Assembly: GCF_036108815.1 (NCBI RefSeq)
Contig: NZ_CP107985.1
Span: forward strand, 4,154,001 to 4,218,000
Direction: 5' to 3'
DNA from: Streptomyces sp. NBC_00353
GTDB lineage: Bacteria; Actinomycetota; Actinomycetes; Streptomycetales; Streptomycetaceae
Length of the DNA: 64,000 nucleotides
Shown here: in pieces, positions 40,584 to 49,348 of the stretch
Numbering within the stretch: the stretch's first letter is position 1
How the letters are laid out: the number at the start of each line of letters is the position of its first letter
Notes under the pieces: generated by a model
Database searches by the model: none
What the model saw: the letters and a program-made list of their open reading frames with translations, nothing else
Told to the model about the DNA's origin: nothing
Program-made: the position numbers and the translations under genes

Positions 40584-41855
40584 ATGACGGGAAAGACCGG
40601 CAACGCCGTACTGGCCGATCGTATGAATGCTGCGGGTCTGATGCAGCACGAACTCGCAGCCCGGCTCAATGAGCACATCGAGCGGCTGACCGGCCGGCCC
40701 GGAACCCTTCAGGACCGGCATATCCGGAACTACCTGACCGGAAGAACCCGTTGGCCGCACAGCCGTCAACGGCAGGCTCTGGAGGCGGAATTCGGCTGCA
40801 CGGCCGAGGAGCTCGGCTTCGTCCCCCGGCAGGGCTCCTCCTCGGCTGCCGTCCGAGCGACACCGGAGGATTCCGTGGAGCGACGAGCCTTCACCACCAG
40901 GGCTGCGGTGGTCGCCGCAGGCGCTGTCCTGCCCGCAGCGCGGAACAGCATCGGCTTCAGCGACGTCCGACGCATCGACCAGGCCCTGGACGCTCTGTAT
41001 CAGGAAGAGAACAGGCTCGGCGGCACCAGTCGTATCGAAGCCCAATTCCTGGGCTGGATGAACCATTCCCTGTCCCTGCTCAACAGCGGCCGCGCCTCGG
41101 CCCGGGTACGTTCCCTGCTCTATGCCACGGCCGCGAACGCGGCGAGCACCGCAGCCTGGGCCGCTCTCGACTCCCACCACCAGCAGCGGGCCGCGCAGCA
41201 TCTGGAGCGTGCTGTCACCTTGGCCGGCCTGTCCGGAGATCCCGAAGCCGTTCACCGGGCGTGGAACAACGTCGCCATGCTTGCGGGGCAACGCGGACGC
41301 CCCATCGAGGCCCTTCATGCCGCGCAGGCAGCACGGGACTCGGGCATGGCGCGGCGCGATCCTCTGTACGCGTCCCACGCCCACGTCCGGATCGCCCTGT
41401 CCCACGCGCGTATCCGTGACAAACAGGCCGCACTCCGTGCCCTGGGCCACGCCGAGGACGCGCTCGCCCGCACCGATCCGGCCCATCGCCCCACCTGGCT
41501 CGCCTATTACGACAAGGCGGAACTGCACGGCCTGGCCGGGATCGTTCACCAGCGGCTCGGCCGACCCGAGCAGGCCGAGGCCCGCACCCATCAGGCACTT
41601 GCGCGGCTCAGCCCCGAGCTCACCCGGAACCGGGTCTACTACACCGCCCAACTCGCCCTCGCTCAGCTCGATCAGGACGACATCGAGGCGGCGTGCGCGA
41701 CCGCCGACCGCGCGCTCACCACAGCCGGAACTGCGCCCGGGAGCCACCGCATCAGCAGTCTCCTCGACGACTTCCGCCGTCGGCTGACCACGCACCCCTC
41801 CTCCCTCGCACGCGAATGGCTGCAGCACACGGCCGTGAAGGAGACCGCCGAATGA
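40584..41855 (+). CDS. XRE-like regulator with TPR C-terminal domain
   Basis: A 423-residue protein. Residues ~1-75 form a helix-turn-helix-like domain (VLADRMNAAGLMQHELAARLNE, RHIRNYLTGRTRWPHSRQRQALEAEFGCTAEELGF). A linker with a Tat-like/hydrophobic stretch (FTTRAAVVAAGAVLPAA) follows, then ~300 residues of TPR-like helices (RVRSLLYATAANAASTAAWAALDSHHQQRAAQHLERAVTLA, WLAYYDKAELHGLAGIVHQRLGR). This is the common Streptomyces HTH-TPR regulator family, often sensing small molecules or peptides. It overlaps the downstream GNAT (ATGA) and probably controls it. Confidence 0.88.
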   Translation: MTGKTGNAVLADRMNAAGLMQHELAARLNEHIERLTGRPGTLQDRHIRNYLTGRTRWPHSRQRQALEAEFGCTAEELGFVPRQGSSSAAVRATPEDSVERRAFTTRAAVVAAGAVLPAARNSIGFSDVRRIDQALDALYQEENRLGGTSRIEAQFLGWMNHSLSLLNSGRASARVRSLLYATAANAASTAAWAALDSHHQQRAAQHLERAVTLAGLSGDPEAVHRAWNNVAMLAGQRGRPIEALHAAQAARDSGMARRDPLYASHAHVRIALSHARIRDKQAALRALGHAEDALARTDPAHRPTWLAYYDKAELHGLAGIVHQRLGRPEQAEARTHQALARLSPELTRNRVYYTAQLALAQLDQDDIEAACATADRALTTAGTAPGSHRISSLLDDFRRRLTTHPSSLAREWLQHTAVKETAE

Positions 41856-42400
41856 CCCTCGATCTGCGGCACTGCACGGACAGCGAGCTGCCGGGCATCC
41901 GCCACGTCCTCCTGGACGTGTATGCGGAGGTGTACGCCGGTCAACTGCATGTGCCGTTCACCAGCCTTGAGCGTTTCGATCAACGACTGACGAATCACTC
42001 CAGAGGCACCGGCTGGGAAGCGGTGATCGGCTATGCCGGTTCCGAACCCGTCGGCTACGCCTACGCCGCACCCTTACCCGAGGACGCCCGCTGGTGGACA
42101 CACATGACCACCCCCCTGCCCGAAGGTTTCACGAGAGAGACCGGGTCACGCACGCTCGCCCTGTTCGAGTTGATGGTGCGCAAGCCGTGGCGGGACACAG
42201 GCGCCGCGCACGCCATTCATGAGGAACTGCTCAGCCGCCGCACGGAGCAACGGGTCACGCTGCTGTGCGAGCGGGAACACCCCCGGGTCAAGGCGCTCTA
42301 CGAGACGTGGGGATACGCCCACATAGGAGATCAGCTGCCGTTTCCCGACAGCCCTCTGTTCGCCGTCATGGTGCGCGCCCTCCGCCAGGACGGCCCTTAG
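41852..42400 (+). CDS. GNAT family acetyltransferase paired with the XRE regulator
   Basis: A 182-residue GNAT: LRHCTDSELPGIRHVLLDVYAEVYAG start, an acetyl-CoA region LFELMVRKPWRDTGAAHAIHEELLS (x-x-x-x-G-A) and an LLCEREHPRVKALYETWGYAHIG ending. The acceptor is unknown; Streptomyces pairs of this type are sometimes linked to self-protection or bioactive amine acetylation. It is translationally coupled (ATGA) to the regulator upstream and overlaps the DinB gene tail by 4 bases on the opposite strand. Confidence 0.87.
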   Translation: MTLDLRHCTDSELPGIRHVLLDVYAEVYAGQLHVPFTSLERFDQRLTNHSRGTGWEAVIGYAGSEPVGYAYAAPLPEDARWWTHMTTPLPEGFTRETGSRTLALFELMVRKPWRDTGAAHAIHEELLSRRTEQRVTLLCEREHPRVKALYETWGYAHIGDQLPFPDSPLFAVMVRALRQDGP

Positions 42401-42909
42401 GTCAGCACCATCCAGCGTCGGCCGTCGATGAGTTCCCGTGCCGCGTCGAGGTGGCCTGCGTGGCACGCGGTTTCGGTGATGACGTGCAGCAGAACGTCCC
42501 GAAGGTTGTACAGGTGCGGTTCGCCGAAGAGGTGGTGCGGCCACCAGGCCAGGGCGGTGTCCGCAGCTGTGGCGGCGATGACGGCGTCCGCCAGGTCCGT
42601 CTCGTGGCGGTACCGTCCGAGGACGTCGGCGGCCGACAGACCGGGACCCACCTGCCAGGCGTCGTCGCTGTCGTCCAGGGCCCCGATGACGTCCTTCTCA
42701 CCGGCGACGACGGCACGGAACCAGAACCGTTCGACGTCCAGCGCAAGGTGCTGCACGAGTCCCAGGCAGTTCCATCCGGACGGCAGCACGGCTTGCCGCA
42801 GCGCATCCGCGTCCAGCCCGTCGAGGATTCCCGTGATGTGGCGTCGCTGCCCGTCCAGGGCTCTGAGCAGTGCTTTGATCTCGCCGTTCGGTGATGCTTC
42901 CCCGGTCAC
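42397..42909 (-). CDS. DinB/DUF664 family protein
   Basis: A 170-residue four-helix-bundle protein. The three metal-ligand histidines are in LGLVQHLALDVERFW, LRDVLLHVITETACHAGHLDAARE (HxxxxxxHxxH pattern) and the WPHHLFGEPH loop. It belongs to the mycothiol-dependent or thiol-transferase-like DinB superfamily (DUF664 type); in actinobacteria many members use mycothiol. Reaction unknown. The ATG overlaps the stop of the VOC gene upstream (ATGA), so these two form a small detoxification-like operon (inference). Confidence 0.88.
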   Translation of the reverse strand: MTGEASPNGEIKALLRALDGQRRHITGILDGLDADALRQAVLPSGWNCLGLVQHLALDVERFWFRAVVAGEKDVIGALDDSDDAWQVGPGLSAADVLGRYRHETDLADAVIAATAADTALAWWPHHLFGEPHLYNLRDVLLHVITETACHAGHLDAARELIDGRRWMVLT

Positions 42910-43307
42910 TTCGCGATCTCCCAGATGTGGCCACCGGGGTCACGGAAGCTGGCGGTCCGGATTCCCCAGGGGCGGTCCATCGGCCCGTTCAGCAGCGTCA
43001 CGCCTCGTGCGGCCAGCTCCTCGCACATCGCGTCCACGTCATCCACGGCAAGGGTGAGCTGGAAGCGGGATCCGGCGTCGGGGGCCGCGACGCGCGCGGG
43101 CTCGATCAGCTCGTGCGCCTCGGTGGTCCTCAGCAGGTTGATGAGGGTGTCCCCGAAGCCGAATACGGCCGAGTTGTCGTCCTCGAAGATCACCGGCAGC
43201 CCGAAGACCTCCCGGTAGAAACGTTCTGTGGTGTCCAGGTCCTCGACGAACAGGGTGAGGGCGCTGATTCCCCTGGGCCACGCAGGATCGCTTGTCTTGT
43301 CGGTCAC
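42906..43307 (-). CDS. VOC-family (glyoxalase/bleomycin-resistance-like) protein
   Basis: A 133-residue VOC protein with two beta-alpha-beta-beta-beta units: ISALTLFVEDLDTTERFYREVFGLPVIFEDDNSAVFGFGDTLINLL and FQLTLAVDDVDAMCEELAARGVTLLNGP..RTASFRDPGGHIWEIAK. The C-terminal DPGGHIWEI Glu is a usual metal ligand. Substrate unknown: lactoylglutathione-like, antibiotic binding or other. The GTG (VTDKTSDPAW) was chosen since the frame upstream is non-conserved. It is coupled to the DinB gene downstream. Confidence 0.9.
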   Translation of the reverse strand: MTDKTSDPAWPRGISALTLFVEDLDTTERFYREVFGLPVIFEDDNSAVFGFGDTLINLLRTTEAHELIEPARVAAPDAGSRFQLTLAVDDVDAMCEELAARGVTLLNGPMDRPWGIRTASFRDPGGHIWEIAK

Positions 43308-43401
43308 GGTTACAGAGGATCTCCGAATCGGCGGTGTCGTGTACAGGGGGCCGTCGGCCCGGACCGCCTGGTCCCATCCCGCGGGGCCTGACTCCGGGCA
43401 G

Positions 43402-44013
43402 CTACAGCCAGCCCTTCTCGCTCGCGATCCGTACCGCCTCCGCCCTGTTCCGCGCCGCCATCTTCTGGATCGCCGTGGACAGGTAGTTGCGGACCGTGCC
43501 CTGCGAGAGATGGAGCGCGGTGGCGATCTCCGCGTTGGTGGAGCCGTCGGCCGCCGTGCGCAGGACATCGCGTTCGCGTTCGGTCAGTGGGCTCGCCCCG
43601 TCGGCGAGCGCGGCCGCCGCCAGCGTCGGGTCGATGACGCGTTCTCCGGCGAGCACCTTGCGTACCGCTTCGGCGAGTTGCGCGGCGGGGGCGTCCTTCA
43701 CCAGGAAGGCGTCCGCGCCCGACTCCATCGCGCGGCGCAGATAGCCGGGGCGGCCGAACGTCGTGACGACGACGACCTTCACGGCCGGGAGTTCGCTCCG
43801 CAGCAGTCCCGCCGCTTCGATGCCCGTCATGCCCGGCATCTCGATGTCGAGGAGCGCGACATCGACGGCGTGCTCGCGGGCCGCGGCGAGCACCTCGTCA
43901 CCGCGGGCGACCTGGGCCACCACCTCGATGTCGGGTTCCAGACCGAGCAGCGCCGCGAGGGCCTCGCGCACCATGGACTGGTCCTCGGCGAGGAGGAGTC
44001 TGATCATGCTCAT
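43402..44013 (-). CDS. NarL/FixJ-family response regulator (DesR-like)
   Basis: A 203-residue regulator. The receiver has the acidic pair DQ in LLLAEDQSMV, phospho-acceptor Asp in VALLDIEMPG, Thr in VVVTTFG and Lys in FLVKDAPA. The C-terminal LuxR-type HTH is LTERERDVLRTAADGSTNAEIATALHLSQGTVRNYLSTAIQKMAARNRAEA. It is the partner of the DesK-type kinase encoded immediately upstream (stop/start overlap). It likely controls the neighbouring ABC exporter, as in many Streptomyces ABC-TCS units. A palindrome upstream of the ABC gene is a candidate target. Confidence 0.94.
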   Translation of the reverse strand: MSMIRLLLAEDQSMVREALAALLGLEPDIEVVAQVARGDEVLAAAREHAVDVALLDIEMPGMTGIEAAGLLRSELPAVKVVVVTTFGRPGYLRRAMESGADAFLVKDAPAAQLAEAVRKVLAGERVIDPTLAAAALADGASPLTERERDVLRTAADGSTNAEIATALHLSQGTVRNYLSTAIQKMAARNRAEAVRIASEKGWL

Positions 44014-45188
44014 TCCCCGGATCCTAGGTCGGATCCGAGCGGAACACTGAGGGTGAGGGTAAAGCCTTTACCGGAAGCGGAGCCGGTGGGCCGGGTGGTC
44101 ATCGTGCCGTCGACCGTGGCGAGGCGCTCGGTGATACCGGTGAGGCCGTTGCCCGGCTTCGTACCGGAGCCGCCCCGGCCGTCGTCCGCCACCGTGAGTT
44201 CCAGGATCCGGCCGCCGAGCGTCTGGCGTGGGGCGAGGGTGACGGTGCAGCGGCGGGCGCCGCTGTGACGTACGACATTGGTGACGGCTTCCCGCAGCGC
44301 CCAGGCGAGGACTTCCTCCGGCTTCTCGGGGAGGTCGTCGGGGGGATCGGTCGGGACGTCGGCGGTGATGCCGGCGGCGGCGAGTGCGGTACGGGCACCG
44401 GCCAGTTCACCGGGGAGCGTCGGCCGCCGGTAGCCGGTGACCGCACTGCGTACGTCCACCAGGGCCTGACGGCTGACCTGTTCGATGTCGGCGACCTGGA
44501 GCGCCGCCTGGTCGGGGTGGTCGGGGAGCATCCGTCCGGCCAGCTCGCTCTTGAGCGTGATCAGCGAGAGCGAGTGGCCGAGCAGGTCGTGCAGATCGCG
44601 GGCGAGCCGCAGCCGCTCCTCGTTGGCGGCGAGCTGGGCGACGGTGGCGCGGGCCTCGCGCAGCTCGATCGTCGTACGGATCATCTGCCGGACGCCGGTC
44701 ATCGCGAACCCGCCGAGAAGTGCGGGGACGACCAGGGCGGTGATGATCTCGCGCGGGTGGTCACCGGTCAGGCCGATGCCGACGAGTACGGCGGTGACGG
44801 CGGGGATCAGCCACCCGGCCGTCCGCAGGGGCAAAGTGGCCCCGACGGTGACGGAGACGTACACGAAGAGGACCAGCCACGGGTTGCCCAGCGTCAGGGA
44901 GAGCGCGACGGCCAGGGCGCCGAGGAAGGCGATGGTCGTCCCGACCCGGCGACGGTCCAGCGCCTTCGACGTGTGGCGGAAGACGAGGACCAGGTACGTC
45001 CCGACGAAGACCACCAGGCCGAGGGCGCCCAGCGCGGTGGCCCACGGCGTGTGGTCGCCGTCGACGAGGTCGTTGACCGGGGCGCTCATGAACGCGAGCC
45101 AGATGCCGATCCAGAGCAGTTTGATGCCCACCTGGCGGCGGTTGGTCGGCGGGCGCCCGATCCCTACGAACGTCGCGTCGTCGTTCAC
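44010..45188 (-). CDS. DesK-type sensor histidine kinase
   Basis: A 392-residue membrane kinase. About five to six predicted helices lie between residues ~20 and 175 (LLWIGIWLAFMSAPVN; ALGALGLVVFVGTYLVLVF; IITALVVPALLGGFAMTG). HisKA_3 dimerisation domain with the phospho-His in RLRLARDLHDLLGHSLSLI. HATPase: ALREAVTNVVRHSGARR (N box) and VADDGRGG..GNGLTGITERLATVDGT (G boxes). No periplasmic sensor domain is obvious, so it may sense membrane state or the transporter itself. The GTG start overlaps the permease TGA (GTGA). Confidence 0.93.
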   Translation of the reverse strand: MNDDATFVGIGRPPTNRRQVGIKLLWIGIWLAFMSAPVNDLVDGDHTPWATALGALGLVVFVGTYLVLVFRHTSKALDRRRVGTTIAFLGALAVALSLTLGNPWLVLFVYVSVTVGATLPLRTAGWLIPAVTAVLVGIGLTGDHPREIITALVVPALLGGFAMTGVRQMIRTTIELREARATVAQLAANEERLRLARDLHDLLGHSLSLITLKSELAGRMLPDHPDQAALQVADIEQVSRQALVDVRSAVTGYRRPTLPGELAGARTALAAAGITADVPTDPPDDLPEKPEEVLAWALREAVTNVVRHSGARRCTVTLAPRQTLGGRILELTVADDGRGGSGTKPGNGLTGITERLATVDGTMTTRPTGSASGKGFTLTLSVPLGSDLGSGE

Positions 45189-45940
45189 GCCTTGAGGGTG
45201 TCCTTCCGGTAGAGCCAGGCCGCGGCGCCCGCGAAGAGCAGGAAGTAGACGCAGAGGATGCCGACGTCCTTGGCGTGCGGCGAGCCGCCCATCTCGACGG
45301 CCTGGCCGAGAGAAGCGTACGCGTGGGTGGGCAGCCACTCGGAGATGTTCTGGAGCCACTGCGGGAAGGTCGCGCTGGGCATCCACAGGCCGCCGAGGAT
45401 CGACAGCGCAAAGTAGATGATCATGGTGATCGGGCGGACCGCGTCGCCGCTGGCGAGGTAGCCGATGGCGACCCCGAGTGCGGCGAAGACCAGCGAGCCG
45501 GCCCAGATCACCCCGACCAGCGCGAACCACTGCCAGGCGTCCATCCGCACGTGCTTGACGGCAGCGGCGACCAGGAAGACGACCACGATGCACGGCAGGG
45601 TGACCATCGCGGCGCTGGCGATCTTCGCCAGGACGTAGCCGCGGCTGGGCAGTGCGGTCAGGCGCAGCTGGCGGACCCAGCCCTTCTCGCGCTCCTTGGC
45701 GATGCGCTCGCTGTTGCCCATCAGTACGGCGGTCAGCGCGCCGAACGAGGCCATCGAGACCATGAAGAAGGCCTGCAGCGTCAGGTCGGTGTGCGGGACC
45801 TTGTCGGTGGTGTTCTGCGTGCCGGAGATCAGCAGGTAGATCACCGACGGGTAGATGATCGAGAAGAACATGAACTTCTTGTTCCGCAGGGTGCGGGTCA
45901 CTTCGAGCCTGATGAGTGTCCACGAGAAGAAATTCATCAT
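45185..45940 (-). CDS. ABC-2 type exporter permease
   Basis: A 251-residue permease with about six helices: FMFFSIIYPSVIYLLISG, AFFMVSMASFGALTAVL, TLPCIVVVFLVAAAV, WFALVGVIWAGSLVFAALGVAIGYLA, ITMIIYFALSILGGLW and LCVYFLLFAGAAAWLY. The layout is ABC2_membrane type, as in drug or lipid exporters. It is coupled to the ATPase gene (ATGA) and to the kinase gene. It probably exports an antibiotic-like or membrane-active compound, with expression set by the adjacent two-component system (inference). Confidence 0.92.
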   Translation of the reverse strand: MMNFFSWTLIRLEVTRTLRNKKFMFFSIIYPSVIYLLISGTQNTTDKVPHTDLTLQAFFMVSMASFGALTAVLMGNSERIAKEREKGWVRQLRLTALPSRGYVLAKIASAAMVTLPCIVVVFLVAAAVKHVRMDAWQWFALVGVIWAGSLVFAALGVAIGYLASGDAVRPITMIIYFALSILGGLWMPSATFPQWLQNISEWLPTHAYASLGQAVEMGGSPHAKDVGILCVYFLLFAGAAAWLYRKDTLKA

Positions 45941-46872
45941 GCGGTCCTGGCCTCCTCGGCCTCGGTGATGGCGACGAAGGCCTGCTCCAGGCCGAGTCCT
46001 GCGACTTCGAGTTCGCGCGGGTAGAGGCCGAGCGCGTAGACCGCGTGGACGGTCGCGTCGGCGTTGTGCGACTGGATACGGACCCTGTTGCCGCTGATGT
46101 CGAGCGTGGACAGGAACGGCAGGTCGCGCAGGGCCGCTTCGTCGATCGGGCCTTCCAGCTCGAACGAGATCCGGCGGGCCCCGGCCTTCGCCTTGATCTC
46201 GGCCGCGGTGCCGTCGGCGAGGAGCCGGCCCTTGTGGAGGACGAGGACGCGGTCCGCGATCGCATCGGCCTCTTCGAGGTAGTGCGTGGCGAACAGGACG
46301 GTACGGCCCTGCTCGGCCTGCTCGCGCATGGTGGCCCAGAAGGCCTGGCGGGCGGTGACATCCATGCCGGTGGTCGGCTCGTCGAGGACGATCAGGTCGT
46401 TGGCCCCTGCGGTCGCGAGCGCGAACCGCACGCGCTGCTCCTGGCCGCCGGAGAGCTTGTTGACCATCCGGTCGGCGATCGACGCGATGCCTGCACGGGC
46501 CAGGACGTCGGAGACCGGGTACGGGCGGGGGTGCAGATGGCAGACGAGCCGGACGATCTCCTCGACCGTGACGTCCTCCATCAGGCCGCCACTCTGCAGC
46601 ATCGCGCCGACCCGGCCCCGGGCGATCGCCTCCTGCGGGGACGTGCCGAAGAGCCGGACCGTGCCGGAGTCCGCGGTGCGCAGGCCGAGGAGCAGATCGA
46701 GGGTGGAGGACTTTCCGGCGCCGTTGGGGCCGAGGAGCGCCACGGTCTCGCCGGGGTGCAGGTCGAGGGAGAGCCCGTCGACGGCGCGCACGTCCCCGTA
46801 TGCCTTGCTGACCTGGTCGAAGCTGACCACGGCCGCTTGCGCGGTGGTGGCTTCGGTGGCTGTCGTTGTCAT
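45937..46872 (-). CDS. ABC exporter ATP-binding protein
   Basis: A 311-residue ATPase: Walker A LLGPNGAGKSSTLDLLLG, Q loop MLQSGGLMEDVTVEE, signature KLSGGQEQRVRFALA, Walker B LIVLDEPTTGMD and H loop LFATHYLEEAD. The C-terminal ~90-residue domain (RRISFELEGPIDEAALRDLPF) is the regulatory type found in daunorubicin/ABC-2 exporters. First gene of the ABC-TCS operon. A perfect 14-bp palindrome lies 60 bp upstream of its start. Confidence 0.95.
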   Translation of the reverse strand: MTTTATEATTAQAAVVSFDQVSKAYGDVRAVDGLSLDLHPGETVALLGPNGAGKSSTLDLLLGLRTADSGTVRLFGTSPQEAIARGRVGAMLQSGGLMEDVTVEEIVRLVCHLHPRPYPVSDVLARAGIASIADRMVNKLSGGQEQRVRFALATAGANDLIVLDEPTTGMDVTARQAFWATMREQAEQGRTVLFATHYLEEADAIADRVLVLHKGRLLADGTAAEIKAKAGARRISFELEGPIDEAALRDLPFLSTLDISGNRVRIQSHNADATVHAVYALGLYPRELEVAGLGLEQAFVAITEAEEARTA

Positions 46873-46931
46873 GCGCCCAGCCTGGCGGAGCGGGGTGTCC
46901 GCCCGGCAGGGTCACGGGTCGTGAATCGGGG

Positions 46932-46945
46932 ATGACAGATGTCAT
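46932..46945. promoter_or_regulatory. Perfect palindrome upstream of the ABC-TCS operon
   Basis: ATGACA-GA-TGTCAT on the + strand. A symmetric 14-bp site 60 bp before the ABC ATPase start is the kind of element expected for the dimeric NarL-type regulator encoded in the same operon. Binding is inference. Confidence 0.5.
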
Positions 46946-46984
46946 GCCGGACGCGTGACACCGCCCTTGCGCCGCCGCCGTGGC

Positions 46985-47042
46985 GTACGCACGGCACCCG
47001 CCCCCGGCCGGAGGTCCGGGCGGAGGCGGGTGCCGTGCGTAC
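46985..47042. terminator. Strong hairpin between PG-binding gene and ABC operon
   Basis: Perfect 18-bp arms beginning GTACGCACGG, with a 22-nt GC-rich loop, immediately after the stop of the PG-binding membrane protein (− strand), whose transcript comes from the right. Confidence 0.85.
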
Positions 47043-47061
47043 TGCGGCGGTACGGGTGGTG

Positions 47062-49173
47062 CTATCCGTTGCCGTCGAGGGCGATCGTGGCGGTGCGCTC
47101 GGCGGTGGTCCTGCCGAGCAGCGCGGTCTGCATGGCGTGCGCCACGTCATCCGCACTGAGCTGGTGCTTCTTGCCGTCACCCTTGGTGATCATGATGCCG
47201 TCGAAGACACCGTCGCAGAGGGTGTCGATCGCGGTCTTGTTGTAGTACTCGACCAGTCGGCCGTCGACCGCCCTCATGGACAGGATCTGCGGCAGCGACT
47301 TCGCGGGGCCGAACTGGATCTGCTTGGGCCCGGCCTTGATGGTGATCAGGCCGGACATCGCGGGCTTCGCGAATTCCTTCATCGCCCGGTCCAGTTCGGC
47401 CTGGTCGATGGTGGGCTCGCGGGTGGCGACCGGCAGTTCGACCGTGGCCGGCTTGCCCGTCTGCACCTGGGCGCGGTACGCGTCCCGGACCGAGATCATC
47501 GACCGGTCGACGTCCAGCGCCTTGCCCGCCTTGCCGGGAACCTCGACGGCCTTGCCCGGCTCGAACTTGATCGTGCCGTCGCTGGCGGAGCCGGAGGCGC
47601 CCGCCAGATCGGTCAGCGCGACGCCGAGCTTCTCCTTGTCGACCGGGATGACCGGGTCGGCCTTCCGCTCGCCGCCGAAGAGGGAGCCGATCACCGACAC
47701 CGGGTTGTAGTCGCTGCCCGCGGCACCGCGCACGGTCTCCTGGCTGTCCAGCGAGAGACCGGCCTTGTCCGGGGCCAGCTGCGTGTTCTTGCCGTCCACG
47801 GACAGCTGGAGGGGGGCCTTGGCGCGCTCGCCGAGCGCCTCGTCCAGCTTGGCGACGGCCTGCTCCTTCGTGCCGCCGCCGATGTCGACGCCGAGGACGG
47901 TGGTGCCCTTGGGAACCTCGGAGTGGTTCATCAGCAGGCCCGCACCGTACGCGACTCCGGCCAGACCCACGACTCCCGCGCAGAGCAGGACCAGCTTGGA
48001 GCGGCCCTTCTTCACGGGGGCCGGGGCAGGGCGGGTGGCGGCGGGCGACGGAGCGACGGGGCGGCCCGGTCCACCCGGCCCACCCGGTCCGGTGCCCATC
48101 GGGCTGTCCGGGAGAGGGGGCGTCAGGCCGGGACCCGGCACGCCGGGACCGCCGGGACCACCCGGTCGCGTGAACGTCGACGGGGCGGACGGCGCGCGGT
48201 GCTCCGGCGGGACGACCGGGATGCCACTGGTGAGCGTGTCCCCGGAGACATTGCCCCCGGGACCGGCGGCGGGCGCCGCGAACTGCGGCGTCAGGACGGC
48301 CGTGTCGTCGGACATCCGCGGAGGTACGCCACCGGGAGCACCGGGGCCGGACGGACCACCGGGGCGGCCGGCGAATCCTTCCGCCCCACCGAAGTTCGGG
48401 GTGAGCGGCGACTTGCCGGTGACCGGACCGGTGGTGGCACCGGACGGGCCCGGCGTACGCATACCGAGGTTCGGCGTGGCGCGCGGCCCGGGAATCTCGT
48501 CCCCGCCGAACTCGTCACGGGCACCGGGGCGGGGCGCCCCCTGGTCGCCCCCGCGCTGCGGACCCTCCGAGAAGTACGGAAGGTCGGCGCGCGGCGGGGT
48601 CGGTCCGGCGGATCCGGCAGATCTGCCGGCGTCCATGTCCGTACCGGCACCCGTGCCCACGCCCGGGCCACCGCCGGCCGGCACGCCCGCGCCGCCGACC
48701 ACCGACGTGTTCGTCGGAGCCTTGCGCGGGGCGAACCAGTCGCTGCCGCTCTTCTCTCTGGACGGCTTGTCGGCGGCCGGTTCCGCGGTCGCCGATCCGT
48801 CCCGCGCCTCATCGGCCGGTTCACCCTGTGCACCCGGTGCGCCGTTGGATGCGGGCCCGCCCGGACGCGGCGTGCTGCCTGTGCGCTCACGCGAGGCATC
48901 CGCCTCGGCCTCGCTCATCGGCGTACGCATGACGACCGGCGGGATGGGACGCGAGCCCGGGATATTGATCCGGATACGCGTCGTCAGTGTCGTCTCGGTC
49001 CTCGGCTCTTCCGGCTGAGGCGCATCCGCAGACTCCGGGGACTCCTCAGGGGCGTCCTGCGAAGGGTGCAGCGACGGATACTGGCGTGATCCGTACGGCG
49101 GCGTACCCGACGGGTACGCGGCTCCCCCGCGCCCCTGGGGCCCGGAGGACGAACTGTCAGTTTCACGACTCAA
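47062..49173 (-). CDS. Membrane protein with cytosolic Gly/Pro-rich region and PG-binding-4 domains
   Basis: A 703-residue protein. Residues ~1-410 are cytosolic, disordered and rich in Gly/Pro/Ala/Arg with GGPGGPGxPG stretches. One membrane helix (LVLLCAGVVGLAGVAYGAGLLM) follows near residue 415. The ~270-residue exterior part is of the putative peptidoglycan-binding-4 / VanW-associated type (TTVLGVDIGGGTKEQAVAKLDEALGERA; GTIKFEPGKAVEVPGKAGKALDVDRSM). No L,D-transpeptidase domain is present. The TTG start (LSRETDSSSSG) has GGGAGAACC upstream. Function probably in wall binding. It ends at a strong terminator and appears monocistronic. Confidence 0.82.
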   Translation of the reverse strand: MSRETDSSSSGPQGRGGAAYPSGTPPYGSRQYPSLHPSQDAPEESPESADAPQPEEPRTETTLTTRIRINIPGSRPIPPVVMRTPMSEAEADASRERTGSTPRPGGPASNGAPGAQGEPADEARDGSATAEPAADKPSREKSGSDWFAPRKAPTNTSVVGGAGVPAGGGPGVGTGAGTDMDAGRSAGSAGPTPPRADLPYFSEGPQRGGDQGAPRPGARDEFGGDEIPGPRATPNLGMRTPGPSGATTGPVTGKSPLTPNFGGAEGFAGRPGGPSGPGAPGGVPPRMSDDTAVLTPQFAAPAAGPGGNVSGDTLTSGIPVVPPEHRAPSAPSTFTRPGGPGGPGVPGPGLTPPLPDSPMGTGPGGPGGPGRPVAPSPAATRPAPAPVKKGRSKLVLLCAGVVGLAGVAYGAGLLMNHSEVPKGTTVLGVDIGGGTKEQAVAKLDEALGERAKAPLQLSVDGKNTQLAPDKAGLSLDSQETVRGAAGSDYNPVSVIGSLFGGERKADPVIPVDKEKLGVALTDLAGASGSASDGTIKFEPGKAVEVPGKAGKALDVDRSMISVRDAYRAQVQTGKPATVELPVATREPTIDQAELDRAMKEFAKPAMSGLITIKAGPKQIQFGPAKSLPQILSMRAVDGRLVEYYNKTAIDTLCDGVFDGIMITKGDGKKHQLSADDVAHAMQTALLGRTTAERTATIALDGNG

Positions 49174-49348
49174 AGCAGGTTCTCCCGATTGGCTCCGCCG
49201 CCCGTACTTCCCCCATGCCGCAGGCCAGGGGACGGCTCGGCGCGCGAACCACCATACTGGCCGCCGCCGCCGGACACCCCGCGACCGGGGGAGACGGCGA
49301 CGCACCCCCCGGACGAACAGGGGGCATTACGGGATCGGACGTGGCACA

